Origin: UBA877 sp035506155
GTDB lineage: Bacteria > Chloroflexota > Anaerolineae > Anaerolineales > Villigracilaceae
Direction: 5' to 3'
NCBI GenBank assembly: GCA_035506155.1
Contig: DATJPX010000161.1
Span: 1-64,000 of the forward strand
DNA: 64,000 nucleotides
The notes under the pieces are model-generated. The model was not told the DNA's origin and made no database searches. It saw only the letters and a list, made by a program, of their open reading frames with translations. Below are positions 35,508 through 44,080 of the stretch, piece by piece. The translations under genes were made by a program, and so were the position numbers. Each line of letters begins with the position of its first letter. The stretch's first letter is position 1.

Positions 35508-38500
35508 ATGAAGACCGTTCCCACTAAAATCCTGCTCGTCGAGGACAACCCCGGGGATGCCCGGTTGGTCCAGGAATCCCTGAGCGAGGCCGGGGCCACC
35601 TCCTTCGATCTGACAACGGTCAAGACGCTTGCCAAAGGTTTGGCCCATCTGAAGAAAAATCCGGTCGACGTGATCCTCCTGGATTTGACGCTTCCCGATA
35701 GCTCCGGCATGGATACTTTCACGAAGATGCACGCCCAGGCCTCCAAGGTGCCGATCGTCCTGTTGACGGGTTTCGATGACGACAGCCAGGCCTCTCAGGC
35801 GGTCCGGGAGGGGGCGCAGGATTATCTGGTCAAAGGCCAGGTCAGCAGCAGCCTGCTGGTGCGGTCCATTCGCTACGCGATCGAGCGGAAGCGGGCGGAA
35901 GAGCTCTTGCACGAAAACGAGCGGCGGTTCCGGGATATTTTCGAGGGGGTGGAGGACGCCATCTTTGTCGAGACCCCCGACGGCCGGATCCTGGACGTCA
36001 ATCAACGCGCCTGTGAGATGTTCGGCTATTCACGTGAGCAGTTCCTCACCAAAACCGTGGCGGACCTGGTTCCCTCAAAGGATAATTTTGTGGAGTTCGA
36101 TCCCGAGGATCCCCCCACCCTGCCCGACTATCCCAAGGAAACGCTGAATATTCGTGCAAATGGCGAGAAATTCCCGATCGAGTTGAGCATCCGTTTGCAA
36201 AAGCTGAACGGAGAGTTCGTCTTGTTCGTAGTTGGGAGGGATGTCACCGAACGCAAGCGGATGGAAGAGGCCCTGCACGCCTCCGAGGATCGCCTGCACA
36301 CCTTCTTGAACTCCTCCTCTGACCTGGCTTTCCTGAAGGATGACCATTTCCGCCACGTTTACGCCAACCAGGCCTTGCTGGACTTCTTTGGGAGGCCGGC
36401 AGAGAGCGTGATCGGAAAGACGGATTTCGAATTGATGCCCGCCGATGCCGCCGGTCACTGTCGCCAGACGGACGAGGCCGTGCTCGAATCCGGGCAGCCC
36501 CACCTAAGCCAGCAGGTGGTCGAAAGCCGGCATTTCGAGACCATCAAGTTCCCGGTGGCCCTTGAAGGGGGACAGGTTGGCATCGGCGGCTTCATCCGCG
36601 ACATCACCGAACGAAAACAGGCGGAAAACGCACTCCGGGACAGCGAGGAGCGCTTTCGGGCGATCTATAAAGGCACCAGCGTCGGGTTGGCTCTCGGCGA
36701 TCTGGAAGGCCGCTTCCTGGACATCAATCCGGCCTTGCAAAACATCCTTGGTTACAGCCTGGAAGAGTTGCATCGCCTGACCATTGCAGACATAACCTAT
36801 CCGGATGACCTCGGTGCCGACGCAGCGCTTTTCCAGGAGCTTCTCTCCGGAAAAAGGCAGCAGTATCAAATCGAGAAACGCTATTATCATAAGGATGGCC
36901 ACATCGTTTGGGGACTGGCCGGAGTGACGATCGTGCGCACTGCGGCGGGGGAACCGCAATTCACCATCGGCATGATCGAGGATATCACGGAGCGCAAGCA
37001 GGCCGAGGAAGCCCTTCGGGAAAGCGAAGAGAAATACCACCGTCTCTTCGAAAATTCACTCGAGGGAATCGGCCTGTCCCAGGGCGATCGAATCCTGGAT
37101 GCCAATAAAGCCCTGCTGGATATATTCGGTTATAAGGACAAGGAAGAATTCCTGTCCAAGCGTTTGATGGATCTGGTTGCGCCGGAGTCCCGCCAGTTGA
37201 TTCACGACCTCCAGGCTGAATCTACTGTCAAAGGACTGCAAGATCGACATTTCGAGTATCGCATCCTGCGCAAGGACGGCGAAATTCGCGATATCGAGGT
37301 CTCTATCGCGCCGATCAAGATCGGGACAGCCACATGCTCTTTGAGCACGTTCAGCGACATCACCGAACGCAAACAGGCGAAAGAAGCCCTGGCGAAAACC
37401 GAGCAAATCTATCGCCAGGCCATCACCCAGGCCGGAAGCGTTCCCTATCAAAGGGAATACGACAACGATACATACACCTTCCTGGGTGAAGGCTTTGCAG
37501 TCCTGACTGGCTATGCTGCCGATGAAATGACCGGCGAGCTGTTTACCAGCCGGCTCCGCCAGATCGAATCCTATGGAGAGCACCTGGACCTTTCCCATGC
37601 CGAACGCGTCCAACTTGCCCAACAGGGCAAGATGAAGGAATGGCGGGAGGATTATTTGTTCGAACGGAAGGATGGCAGCCAGGTCTGGCTGGCCGATCAT
37701 GCCGTGCCCATCTACAACAATGCCGGGGCGGTCAGCGGCACCCTGGGGATCCTGACTGATATCACGGACCGCAAACAGGCCGAGACAGCGCTGCGCCAGA
37801 GCGAGGAACGCTATCGCCTGCTCTTCGAAATCTCACCGGATGCGATTGCCGTCTATCGGGAAGGAAAAATCGTCTTTGCCAATCCTGCCACCCAGAAACT
37901 GGTCGGCGCCTCCAGCCAGGAAGAATTGACCGGGAAGGCGATCATGGATTTCGTCCATCCCGATTACCGCGAGATGGTCATCGAGCGATTACGCCAGCAG
38001 ATCGTCGAGGGCAAGGTGGTGCCAAACGCCGAGGAAAAGTTCGTTCGCCTGGATGGCTCGGTGATCGATGTGGATGTCACTGCGGCTCCAATCCATTTCC
38101 AAGGTTCCGTTTCCTCGATGGTCATCATTCGCGACATCACCGAGCGCAAGCTGGCCGAGGAAAAACTGGCTCGCCAGACTGAAGAACTGCGCCAGCGTAA
38201 CGAGGAACTCGCCCGCCTGTATCGCGCCTCCGGCTCTCTGGCCGCCGGGAGCTCGTTGAACCTCCAGGAGCTGGCCAAGACCATCGTCACGATCGTCCAG
38301 CACGAGTTCGGGCAGTCGAACTGCAGCCTGGTGGTCGTCCAGAAGGGCTCGAATGAGCTCAGGCGTTTGGCGATCTCCGGACCTTATTCCGACCAGGTCA
38401 AGGACAAAAAACTGAACCTGGATGGATCCGGGATGGTTGCCCAGGCCATCCGCACCGGGAAGGTGTTCAATATTCCCGACGTTCGGCAGGTGCCGGATTA

Positions 38501-39779
38501 CCTTCAAAATTGGGAAGAGGCCCGCTCCGAGCTGACCATCCCGCTCATGGTGGGCGATAATATCTTCGGCGCCATCGACGTCCAGAGCTCAGAGGCGGGA
38601 GCCTTCAGCCCGGACGACGAACGCCTGATGACCATTTTCTCCGAGCGGGCCGCCCTGGCCCTCGAACATAGCCGTCTTTACTCCCAGACAGAACAGCAGC
38701 TGCAGCGGATCGCCTCTCTCCACACGGTCGATATGGCCATTGCCAGCAGCTTCGATTTGAACACCACCCTGAACATCCTGCTGGACCAGCTGACCAAACA
38801 CCTGAACGTGCATGCAACCGACGTACTGATCTTCGACCGGAGTCTGCAAACGTTCACTTATGCCTGCCGGCGCGGTTTTCGCACCCAGTCCGCCCGGCAC
38901 CTGACCCTGGGCTTCGGGGACGGATATGCCTGGCAGGTGGCCCGGGAGCGGCGGACGCTCACGATCCAAAACCTCGACACCCAGACGAGCGAATGGCAGA
39001 AGGTTCCTGAGCTCTCCGGCGAAGAGTTCGTTTCCTACGTGGGAGTCCCTTTGATTGCCAAGGGGCAACTCGAAGGAGTCCTGGAGATCTACCACCACGA
39101 GCCGATCGGCCTGGACCGGGAAGACTATGCCTTGCTGGAGATGTTGGCCAGCCAGGCGGCCATTGCCATCGATAACATCGGACTGTTCGATCACCTGCAG
39201 AATTCGAACGCCGACCTGATCCAGGCATACGACACCACCCTGGAGGGCTGGGCCACTGCCCTGGAGTTGCGCGACAAGGAGACCGAAGGCCACACCCGCC
39301 GGGTGGCCGATCAGACGATCCAGCTTGCCCGGGTCATGCAGGTGCCGGACGCCGACCTGGTGCAGATCTATCGGGGCGCCCTCCTGCACGATATTGGGAA
39401 AATGGGTGTGCCCGACAGCATCGTGCTCAAGCCGGGCCCCCTGACCGAAGACGAGTGGGTGGTCATGCACAAGCATCCCGAGTACGCCTACCACATGCTC
39501 TCGCCGATCGCCTATCTGCGGCCGGCGCTGGACATCCCTTATTGCCACCACGAGAGATGGGACGGCACGGGCTACCCGCGTGGCCTGAAGGGAGTCCAGA
39601 TCCCGCTGGCGGCCCGCATCTTCGCCATCATCGATGTCTGGGATGCGCTTACCTCCGACCGGCCCTACCGGAAAGCCTGGACGGAGGAAAAGGCCCGCCG
39701 GTATATCCAGGAGCAGGCCGGCAGCCATTTCGATCCCGAGATTGCCCAGGTTTTCAGCGGCCAGGCGTTCAAAAAGTAA
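35508..39779 (+). CDS. Receiver-PAS(x6)-GAF(x2)-HD-GYP protein, probable c-di-GMP phosphodiesterase
   Basis: The 1423-residue protein has a receiver domain (8-125, ILLVEDNPGDARL, DLTLPD), six PAS/PAC units (about 140-885), two GAF domains (about 919-1054 and 1065-1228) and a C-terminal HD-GYP domain (about 1244-1420). The HD-GYP domain keeps HTRRV, LLHDIGKMGVPD, MHKHPEY, CHHERWDGTGYP and DVWDALTSDRPYR, so c-di-GMP hydrolysis is expected. The ATG at 35508 lies seven bases after GGAG; upstream in-frame ATGs at 35445 and 35502 fit less well. It follows the kinase-regulator pair by 102 bases, so phosphorelay input is likely. Confidence 0.92.
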   Translation: MKTVPTKILLVEDNPGDARLVQESLSEAGATSFDLTTVKTLAKGLAHLKKNPVDVILLDLTLPDSSGMDTFTKMHAQASKVPIVLLTGFDDDSQASQAVREGAQDYLVKGQVSSSLLVRSIRYAIERKRAEELLHENERRFRDIFEGVEDAIFVETPDGRILDVNQRACEMFGYSREQFLTKTVADLVPSKDNFVEFDPEDPPTLPDYPKETLNIRANGEKFPIELSIRLQKLNGEFVLFVVGRDVTERKRMEEALHASEDRLHTFLNSSSDLAFLKDDHFRHVYANQALLDFFGRPAESVIGKTDFELMPADAAGHCRQTDEAVLESGQPHLSQQVVESRHFETIKFPVALEGGQVGIGGFIRDITERKQAENALRDSEERFRAIYKGTSVGLALGDLEGRFLDINPALQNILGYSLEELHRLTIADITYPDDLGADAALFQELLSGKRQQYQIEKRYYHKDGHIVWGLAGVTIVRTAAGEPQFTIGMIEDITERKQAEEALRESEEKYHRLFENSLEGIGLSQGDRILDANKALLDIFGYKDKEEFLSKRLMDLVAPESRQLIHDLQAESTVKGLQDRHFEYRILRKDGEIRDIEVSIAPIKIGTATCSLSTFSDITERKQAKEALAKTEQIYRQAITQAGSVPYQREYDNDTYTFLGEGFAVLTGYAADEMTGELFTSRLRQIESYGEHLDLSHAERVQLAQQGKMKEWREDYLFERKDGSQVWLADHAVPIYNNAGAVSGTLGILTDITDRKQAETALRQSEERYRLLFEISPDAIAVYREGKIVFANPATQKLVGASSQEELTGKAIMDFVHPDYREMVIERLRQQIVEGKVVPNAEEKFVRLDGSVIDVDVTAAPIHFQGSVSSMVIIRDITERKLAEEKLARQTEELRQRNEELARLYRASGSLAAGSSLNLQELAKTIVTIVQHEFGQSNCSLVVVQKGSNELRRLAISGPYSDQVKDKKLNLDGSGMVAQAIRTGKVFNIPDVRQVPDYLQNWEEARSELTIPLMVGDNIFGAIDVQSSEAGAFSPDDERLMTIFSERAALALEHSRLYSQTEQQLQRIASLHTVDMAIASSFDLNTTLNILLDQLTKHLNVHATDVLIFDRSLQTFTYACRRGFRTQSARHLTLGFGDGYAWQVARERRTLTIQNLDTQTSEWQKVPELSGEEFVSYVGVPLIAKGQLEGVLEIYHHEPIGLDREDYALLEMLASQAAIAIDNIGLFDHLQNSNADLIQAYDTTLEGWATALELRDKETEGHTRRVADQTIQLARVMQVPDADLVQIYRGALLHDIGKMGVPDSIVLKPGPLTEDEWVVMHKHPEYAYHMLSPIAYLRPALDIPYCHHERWDGTGYPRGLKGVQIPLAARIFAIIDVWDALTSDRPYRKAWTEEKARRYIQEQAGSHFDPEIAQVFSGQAFKK

Positions 39780-39799
39780 AGCGTCCATCGCCTTTGAAC

Positions 39800-39840
39800 G
39801 GTCCCCGCCGGGAGTTCTTTCCCTCGCGGGGACCGGTTTG
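39800..39840 (+). terminator. Terminator after the HD-GYP gene
   Basis: GGTCCCCGC (39800-39808) pairs with GCGGGGACC (39826-39834), followed by GGTTTGGTTT. Confidence 0.65.
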
Positions 39841-39892
39841 GTTTCAGGTACAATAACCTCGCTAGACCATCCCGCTCTTTTGAGGAGAATCC

Positions 39893-41023
39893 ATGGACCT
39901 TCTTCCCGTTCGTTCTGAGGCGGATAAACGGGCGTTTTACCGGTTTGCTTTTCGCGTTTACCGGGACGATCCCAACTGGGTTCCGCCGCTTTGGCCGCAG
40001 CGCAAGGAATATTTGGATAAAAAAGCGGCCTTCTTCAGTTACGGCGAAGGCGATTTCTGGCTGGCCAGGGAAGGCAAGGATGTGATCGGGACGATCGGCA
40101 CTGCCGTCAACCGCTCCCGCAATCGCGACATGGGTTGGAAGACCGGCACCTTCGGCTTTTTCGAAGTCCTTCCGGACCGGTACGACGCTGCCCGGGCGAT
40201 GTGGGATTTCGCCTGTGAGTGGAGCCGGGGCAAAGGCCTGGACGAGCTCCAGGGACCCTACAGTTTCTCGGCCGACGCCGACCCGGGCTTCCTGGTCGAG
40301 GGTCACCGGACCCTGCCATCCATTATGATGGGACACAATCCGGCTTACTATCCCGAATTCGCCGAGCGCTATGGGTTCGAGAAACTCTTCGAGGGCCTGG
40401 CGTACCGGATCGACCTCGAGCGCTACGGTTTCGACGTCGGGAATGCTCCCCAGATCCTGCACCGCATCGCCGCCCGCGCCCGCCAGCGGCACGGCGCCGC
40501 GGTCGTCCGTAGCCCGCAGATGAAGGACTGGGCGGTGGAGGTGGACAAACTCCATGCCGTCTACAACAAGTCGCTGGCGGTCCTGCCGGAGTTTGCCCCC
40601 ATCGAGCTGGCCGAGTTCCGCGCCCAGGCGATGGGTCTCAAAGACGTGATGGACCCCGGGCTGGTCTTCATCGCCGAGGTGGACGGAAAGACTGCCGGTT
40701 TTGCGCTCGGGCTGCCGGTCTTGACCGAAGCCTTGAAGTATGCCAACGGCCTGCAATACCCCTGGGATTACGTCCGATTTGCCCTGGCGCAGAAGAAAAT
40801 CAAGGGGGTCAGTTTCAAGATCCTGGCGATCGACCCGCAATACTGGGGCTTTGGCCTGGACGCAGCCATGTTCCTGGAGATGGGGAAGGCCGTGATCCGC
40901 AAGGGCTACACCTGGATCGACGCCTCGCTGACCAACGAGCTCAACCCGCAGACCAACAAGCTGGCCGAACGCCTGGGGGCTTACGTCTACCGCCGCTATC
41001 GGGAGTACCGGATCAAGCTGTAA
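39893..41023 (+). CDS. GNAT-like acyltransferase-fold protein
   Basis: The 376-residue protein begins with a motif seen in a family of putative N-acyltransferases (FRVYRDDPNWVPPLWPQRKEYLDKKAAFF) and has a duplicated GNAT-like layout. The second half contains GLVFIAEVDGKTAGFALGLP and a closing segment, NELNPQTNKLAERLGAYVYRRYREYRI. The acyl-CoA binding loop (R/Q-x-x-G-x-G/A) is not clearly visible, although YWGFGLDAAMF is in the right place. GAGGA precedes the ATG. The substrate is unknown. Confidence 0.75.
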   Translation: MDLLPVRSEADKRAFYRFAFRVYRDDPNWVPPLWPQRKEYLDKKAAFFSYGEGDFWLAREGKDVIGTIGTAVNRSRNRDMGWKTGTFGFFEVLPDRYDAARAMWDFACEWSRGKGLDELQGPYSFSADADPGFLVEGHRTLPSIMMGHNPAYYPEFAERYGFEKLFEGLAYRIDLERYGFDVGNAPQILHRIAARARQRHGAAVVRSPQMKDWAVEVDKLHAVYNKSLAVLPEFAPIELAEFRAQAMGLKDVMDPGLVFIAEVDGKTAGFALGLPVLTEALKYANGLQYPWDYVRFALAQKKIKGVSFKILAIDPQYWGFGLDAAMFLEMGKAVIRKGYTWIDASLTNELNPQTNKLAERLGAYVYRRYREYRIKL

Positions 41024-41377
41024 TCCCCGGATTCCCTCAGCGGCCCTTGACTTGCCCAAGGACGTCCTTGGGAAGAATTAAAAGCTCCTTGACTAAAACA
41101 AACAGGCACTTATTTTAGTCAAGGAGCTCCTTGATTTGAATCACAAGTTCCTCGTTTTATTCGAGGAGCTACTCGTTTTGAATCGCAGGCTCCTTGACTA
41201 AAATCAACAGGTCCCTATTTTGATCAAGGAGGTCCTTGGGTAATGTGCAAGCTCGGGAGGGGGACTGGGGGAGTGGATCGACTCGCCCGAGGCCCCGAGG
41301 AAGGAAATCCTGCAGAACGCGGGCCGTTTTCCGGGTTGCTTGCTTCTGTCCTTGAAAAACGATACAATAAGTCCAGA
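41024..41377. other. 354-base intergenic region dominated by a palindrome array
   Basis: Between the acyltransferase-like gene and the small membrane protein there is no credible gene. Positions 41055-41240 are almost entirely inverted repeats (see the next entry). The remainder (41241-41377) is G-rich and then ends with an AT-richer stretch before the ATG at 41378; no clear promoter was found. Confidence 0.6.
41055..41240. repeat. Nested palindrome array, MITE-like
   Basis: The element is bounded by inverted 9-mers CCCAAGGAC (41055-41063) and GTCCTTGGG (41232-41240); the left one is also half of an 18-bp palindrome (41055-41072). Inside are a perfect 16-bp stem (41083-41098 with 41113-41128, 14-base loop), a 14-bp palindrome CAAGGAGCTCCTTG (41120-41133), a 7-bp hairpin (41148-41168), and a second copy of the long hairpin with two mismatches (41190-41204 with 41217-41231). 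The two long hairpins share CTCCTTGACTAAAA and CAACAGG-like loops. It is AT-rich against the local average. Confidence 0.8.
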
Positions 41378-41596
41378 ATGAATGCCGAGACTCTGCGTCT
41401 GCTGCTGGCCGGCTGCTTGGTTGCCATGTACGTCCTGGCGATGCTTTACCTGCGCCGCCGCCCGCTGACCCTCGGCCAGTTTGCCGCCTGGGGGCTGTTC
41501 GCGCTCTTTGTTCCCGTACTGGGCCCTTTTTTGACCATCCTGAGCCGGCCGGGAAGCCCTTCCCGCCGAGGCCTGTTCCTGAAAACGAGGAGGTAA
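41378..41596 (+). CDS. Small two-helix membrane protein, PLDc_N-like
   Basis: The 72-residue product has two membrane helices (about 7-24 and 35-55) followed by a basic tail (RPGSPSRRGLFLKTRR). The helix-PLT-helix-GPFLTIL layout resembles the phospholipase D N-terminal (PLDc_N) domain. The in-frame region upstream to 41243 is rich in charged, non-conserved residues, so the ATG at 41378 is preferred even though the ribosome site is poor. It is four bases from the next gene. Confidence 0.55.
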   Translation: MNAETLRLLLAGCLVAMYVLAMLYLRRRPLTLGQFAAWGLFALFVPVLGPFLTILSRPGSPSRRGLFLKTRR

Positions 41597-41600
41597 GCCC

Positions 41601-42080
41601 ATGAAACAAGACCGCTTCCTGATCGGAATTCTGATCTTCATCGGCCTGCTGGTGGCTGCGGCGGTGACGCTCTTCTTCATCCGGAATCAAACCCCTGCAT
41701 ACGGCCCGGAGGATAGTCCCCAGGGCGTGCTCTACAACTATGCGGTGGCGCTGCAGTTGCATGACTACGAACGCGCCTATGGCTACCTGGCCGACCAGGC
41801 CAACAAACCGACCCTGGACAGGTTCCAGCAGGCCTTCATGACCCGCCAGCTGGATACCAGTACGGCCGCCCTGCAGGTGGGCGACGTTCAAACCATCGAC
41901 AACGACCAGGCCTGGGTCAATGTGACCATCCAGTATGCCGGCAACGGGGTTTTCAACAACGGGTATTCCAATACCGACCGGGCTACGCTGGTGAAACAGA
42001 ACGGCGCCTGGAAGATTACTTATCTCCCCTATCCTTACTGGAGCGGGGGGGATTGGTATCAGCCTACACCCGGAAAGTAG
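41601..42080 (+). CDS. Membrane-anchored NTF2-like protein
   Basis: The 159-residue protein has one N-terminal membrane helix (residues 6-27) and an extracytoplasmic alpha+beta domain. The helix pair (GVLYNYAVALQLHDYERAYGYLADQ) and curved strands ending in LVKQNGAWKITYLPYP have the pattern of NTF2/DUF4878-like domains, related in style to the N-terminal domain of the PBP at 13744. AGGAGG lies upstream of the ATG. Confidence 0.65.
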   Translation: MKQDRFLIGILIFIGLLVAAAVTLFFIRNQTPAYGPEDSPQGVLYNYAVALQLHDYERAYGYLADQANKPTLDRFQQAFMTRQLDTSTAALQVGDVQTIDNDQAWVNVTIQYAGNGVFNNGYSNTDRATLVKQNGAWKITYLPYPYWSGGDWYQPTPGK

Positions 42081-42098
42081 CCGGAAAGCCGAGGCCTT

Positions 42099-44024
42099 AT
42101 GCGCACCGTCCGTCGTCTCTTCTTTTATCTCGTCGCTTTCATCAGCCTGGAAGTTGTCTTGTGGGGCATGATCGGGTTGGCCCGTTCGATCGTTTGCAAG
42201 GGGACCGCCGTTTGCGGCGGCGCAGCCATCCTTACCCAGGGCCTCGCGGCCATCATTATCGGGATCCCCTTCTTCGGGATCTTTTGGTGGGTGGTCCAGC
42301 GCGATTCCGTCCGCGATATGGACGAACATGCCTCGGGAGTACGGGCGGTCTTCCTGTATGCCGTGCTGCTGGGGACGTTGATCCCTATCCTGCAAAACTT
42401 CCTGGCCCTGTTCGATCGGCTGGCCTTGCAAGCCGTCCGGCTTTCGCCCGCCCAGGCCCTGTTCGGCCCGGGCCAGTCCTGGACCGACAACCTGATCGCC
42501 ATGGTGATGAACGCAATCGTGGCGGGTTATTTCCTGACCGTCCTGCGATCCGATTGGCAGGTCATTTCACCGAAGGAAACTTTCGCGGATGTGCGGCGCC
42601 TTTACCGGCACGTCTGGCTCCTCTACAGCCTGATCCTGCTGGTGGGCGCCGTTCAACAACTGATCCGTTTCATCCTTTATTTTTCTCCGTCCACGGTTGC
42701 CCCTCTTTACCGTGCCAGCGGCGCTCACGGGGTGGTGCTTGCACTGGTCGGCGCCCCGCTCTGGTACTTTTGCTGGAAGACGATCCGCGACGGCCTGTCC
42801 GAGCCGGCTGAACGCCAGTCGCTCCTGCGGTTGGGGATCCTGTACCTGCTTTCGCTGGCAGGGGTCACGACCGTGCTCTCCGCCGGCGGCGTGATCGTGG
42901 ACCTGATCCTGCGGGTGATCTTCGGCCAGGCCATGACCTTGGGGAATTTCATTCAGAATATTTCCATACCGCTTTCGATCGGGATCCCGCTTGCGGGCAT
43001 CTGGGCGTACTACGGCAGCTGGTTGGGCCGCGCCATTACCGAGTCGCCGGATGCGCCTCGCCGGGCCGGAATGCGCCGGCTGTATGCATACATCCTGTCT
43101 GCGATCGGGCTGGGAGCAACCTTCGTCGGCCTGTCCCTGCTACTCTCGTTCGCCGTCGACGCCGCCATCGGGAAGATCGTCTGGGCCGACGCGCTGCGTC
43201 CGCGCCTGGCGGCCTCCCTGGCGACCTTGCTGGTCGGGCTTCCGCTCTGGTGGCTGGCCTGGCGCCCCATGCAGGCCGACGCCCTCTCAGCCGGCGATTC
43301 CGGGGACCACGCCCGCCGATCGGTCCTCCGCAAAGTGTATCTCTACCTGGCGCTCTTCGTCAGCGTGGTTGGCGGGATGGTTACCGCAGTGGCCCTGGTG
43401 AACATGCTCCTGCGTTCGGTTTTCGGCAGCCCGGTAGACAACCTCCTCCAGCAGGCCCTGAATACCCTCGAGCTTCTCTTCCTGTTCATCGGCTTGGGCG
43501 TTTATCACGGCCTGGTGCTGCGAGGGGACGGCCGCATGGCCTCGCTGGCCCTCTCTGAAAAGCACGCCGCTTTCCCGGTGACAGTCTTCGATTCGGGCGA
43601 GGATTCCTTCGGGCCGATCCTCCTGGCCGCCCTGCATAAGCAGACCCCGCGCCTGCCCGCCCAGGTGCTCGCCGCCAGCCAGCCCCTCCCTGCCGGCCTG
43701 GCGCCCCGGGCTGTCATCCTGCCGGCCGACCTGGCCATGGATCCGCCCGAAGCGCTGCGCAAGTGGCTCGGAAAATATACCGGCAGCCGGCTGGTCGTCC
43801 CGCGCCTTGCCCCCGGCATCTTCTGGGCGGGCGGGTTCCGCCCGCTCCCGGCCGCGGCAAGCCAGGCGGCCCAAACCGTCCGCCAGCTGGCCGAGGGACA
43901 GGAAATCCGCCAGCAGAATGGCCCATCCGCCTGGATGATCGTCGTCTATATCATTGCCGGCCTGTTCGGCCTGGAGCTCCTGTTCGGGCTGATCGCCCTG
44001 GCAATGTCTTTACTGCAAGGCTAA
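42099..44024 (+). CDS. Membrane protein with five DUF5671-like repeats
   Basis: The 641-residue protein carries repeated units of about 90 residues, each opening with an (R)-(R/K)-x-(Y/F)-x-Y/L motif followed by two to four helices. Openings include RRLFFYLVAFISLE, RRLYRHVWLLYSLI, RLGILYLLSLAGVT, RRLYAYILSAIGLG and RKVYLYLALFVSVV. This is the DUF5671 pattern. A soluble segment at about 480-600 precedes a last helix near the C-terminus. The function is unknown. Confidence 0.75.
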   Translation: MRTVRRLFFYLVAFISLEVVLWGMIGLARSIVCKGTAVCGGAAILTQGLAAIIIGIPFFGIFWWVVQRDSVRDMDEHASGVRAVFLYAVLLGTLIPILQNFLALFDRLALQAVRLSPAQALFGPGQSWTDNLIAMVMNAIVAGYFLTVLRSDWQVISPKETFADVRRLYRHVWLLYSLILLVGAVQQLIRFILYFSPSTVAPLYRASGAHGVVLALVGAPLWYFCWKTIRDGLSEPAERQSLLRLGILYLLSLAGVTTVLSAGGVIVDLILRVIFGQAMTLGNFIQNISIPLSIGIPLAGIWAYYGSWLGRAITESPDAPRRAGMRRLYAYILSAIGLGATFVGLSLLLSFAVDAAIGKIVWADALRPRLAASLATLLVGLPLWWLAWRPMQADALSAGDSGDHARRSVLRKVYLYLALFVSVVGGMVTAVALVNMLLRSVFGSPVDNLLQQALNTLELLFLFIGLGVYHGLVLRGDGRMASLALSEKHAAFPVTVFDSGEDSFGPILLAALHKQTPRLPAQVLAASQPLPAGLAPRAVILPADLAMDPPEALRKWLGKYTGSRLVVPRLAPGIFWAGGFRPLPAAASQAAQTVRQLAEGQEIRQQNGPSAWMIVVYIIAGLFGLELLFGLIALAMSLLQG

Positions 44025-44031
44025 GTGCCTG

Positions 44032-44058
44032 TTCACTTTTGGCTTCTCAGTATATACT
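44032..44058 (+). promoter_or_regulatory. Weak putative promoter of dnaN
   Basis: TTCACT (44032-44037) and TATACT (44053-44058) lie 15 bases apart, shorter than ideal, upstream of AGGAGAGGA and the dnaN ATG. Confidence 0.35.
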
Positions 44059-44080
44059 TTGCAGAGGAGAGGACTGAGCC

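Noticed and set aside
39665..41059. A 464-codon open frame on the minus strand
   Set aside because: It spans the end of the HD-GYP gene, a terminator and the acyltransferase-like gene in antisense; it is a composition effect.
41055..41240. CRISPR array
   Set aside because: The repeated units are palindromic halves of hairpins with irregular spacing, only two long copies exist, and there are no uniform spacers or cas genes.
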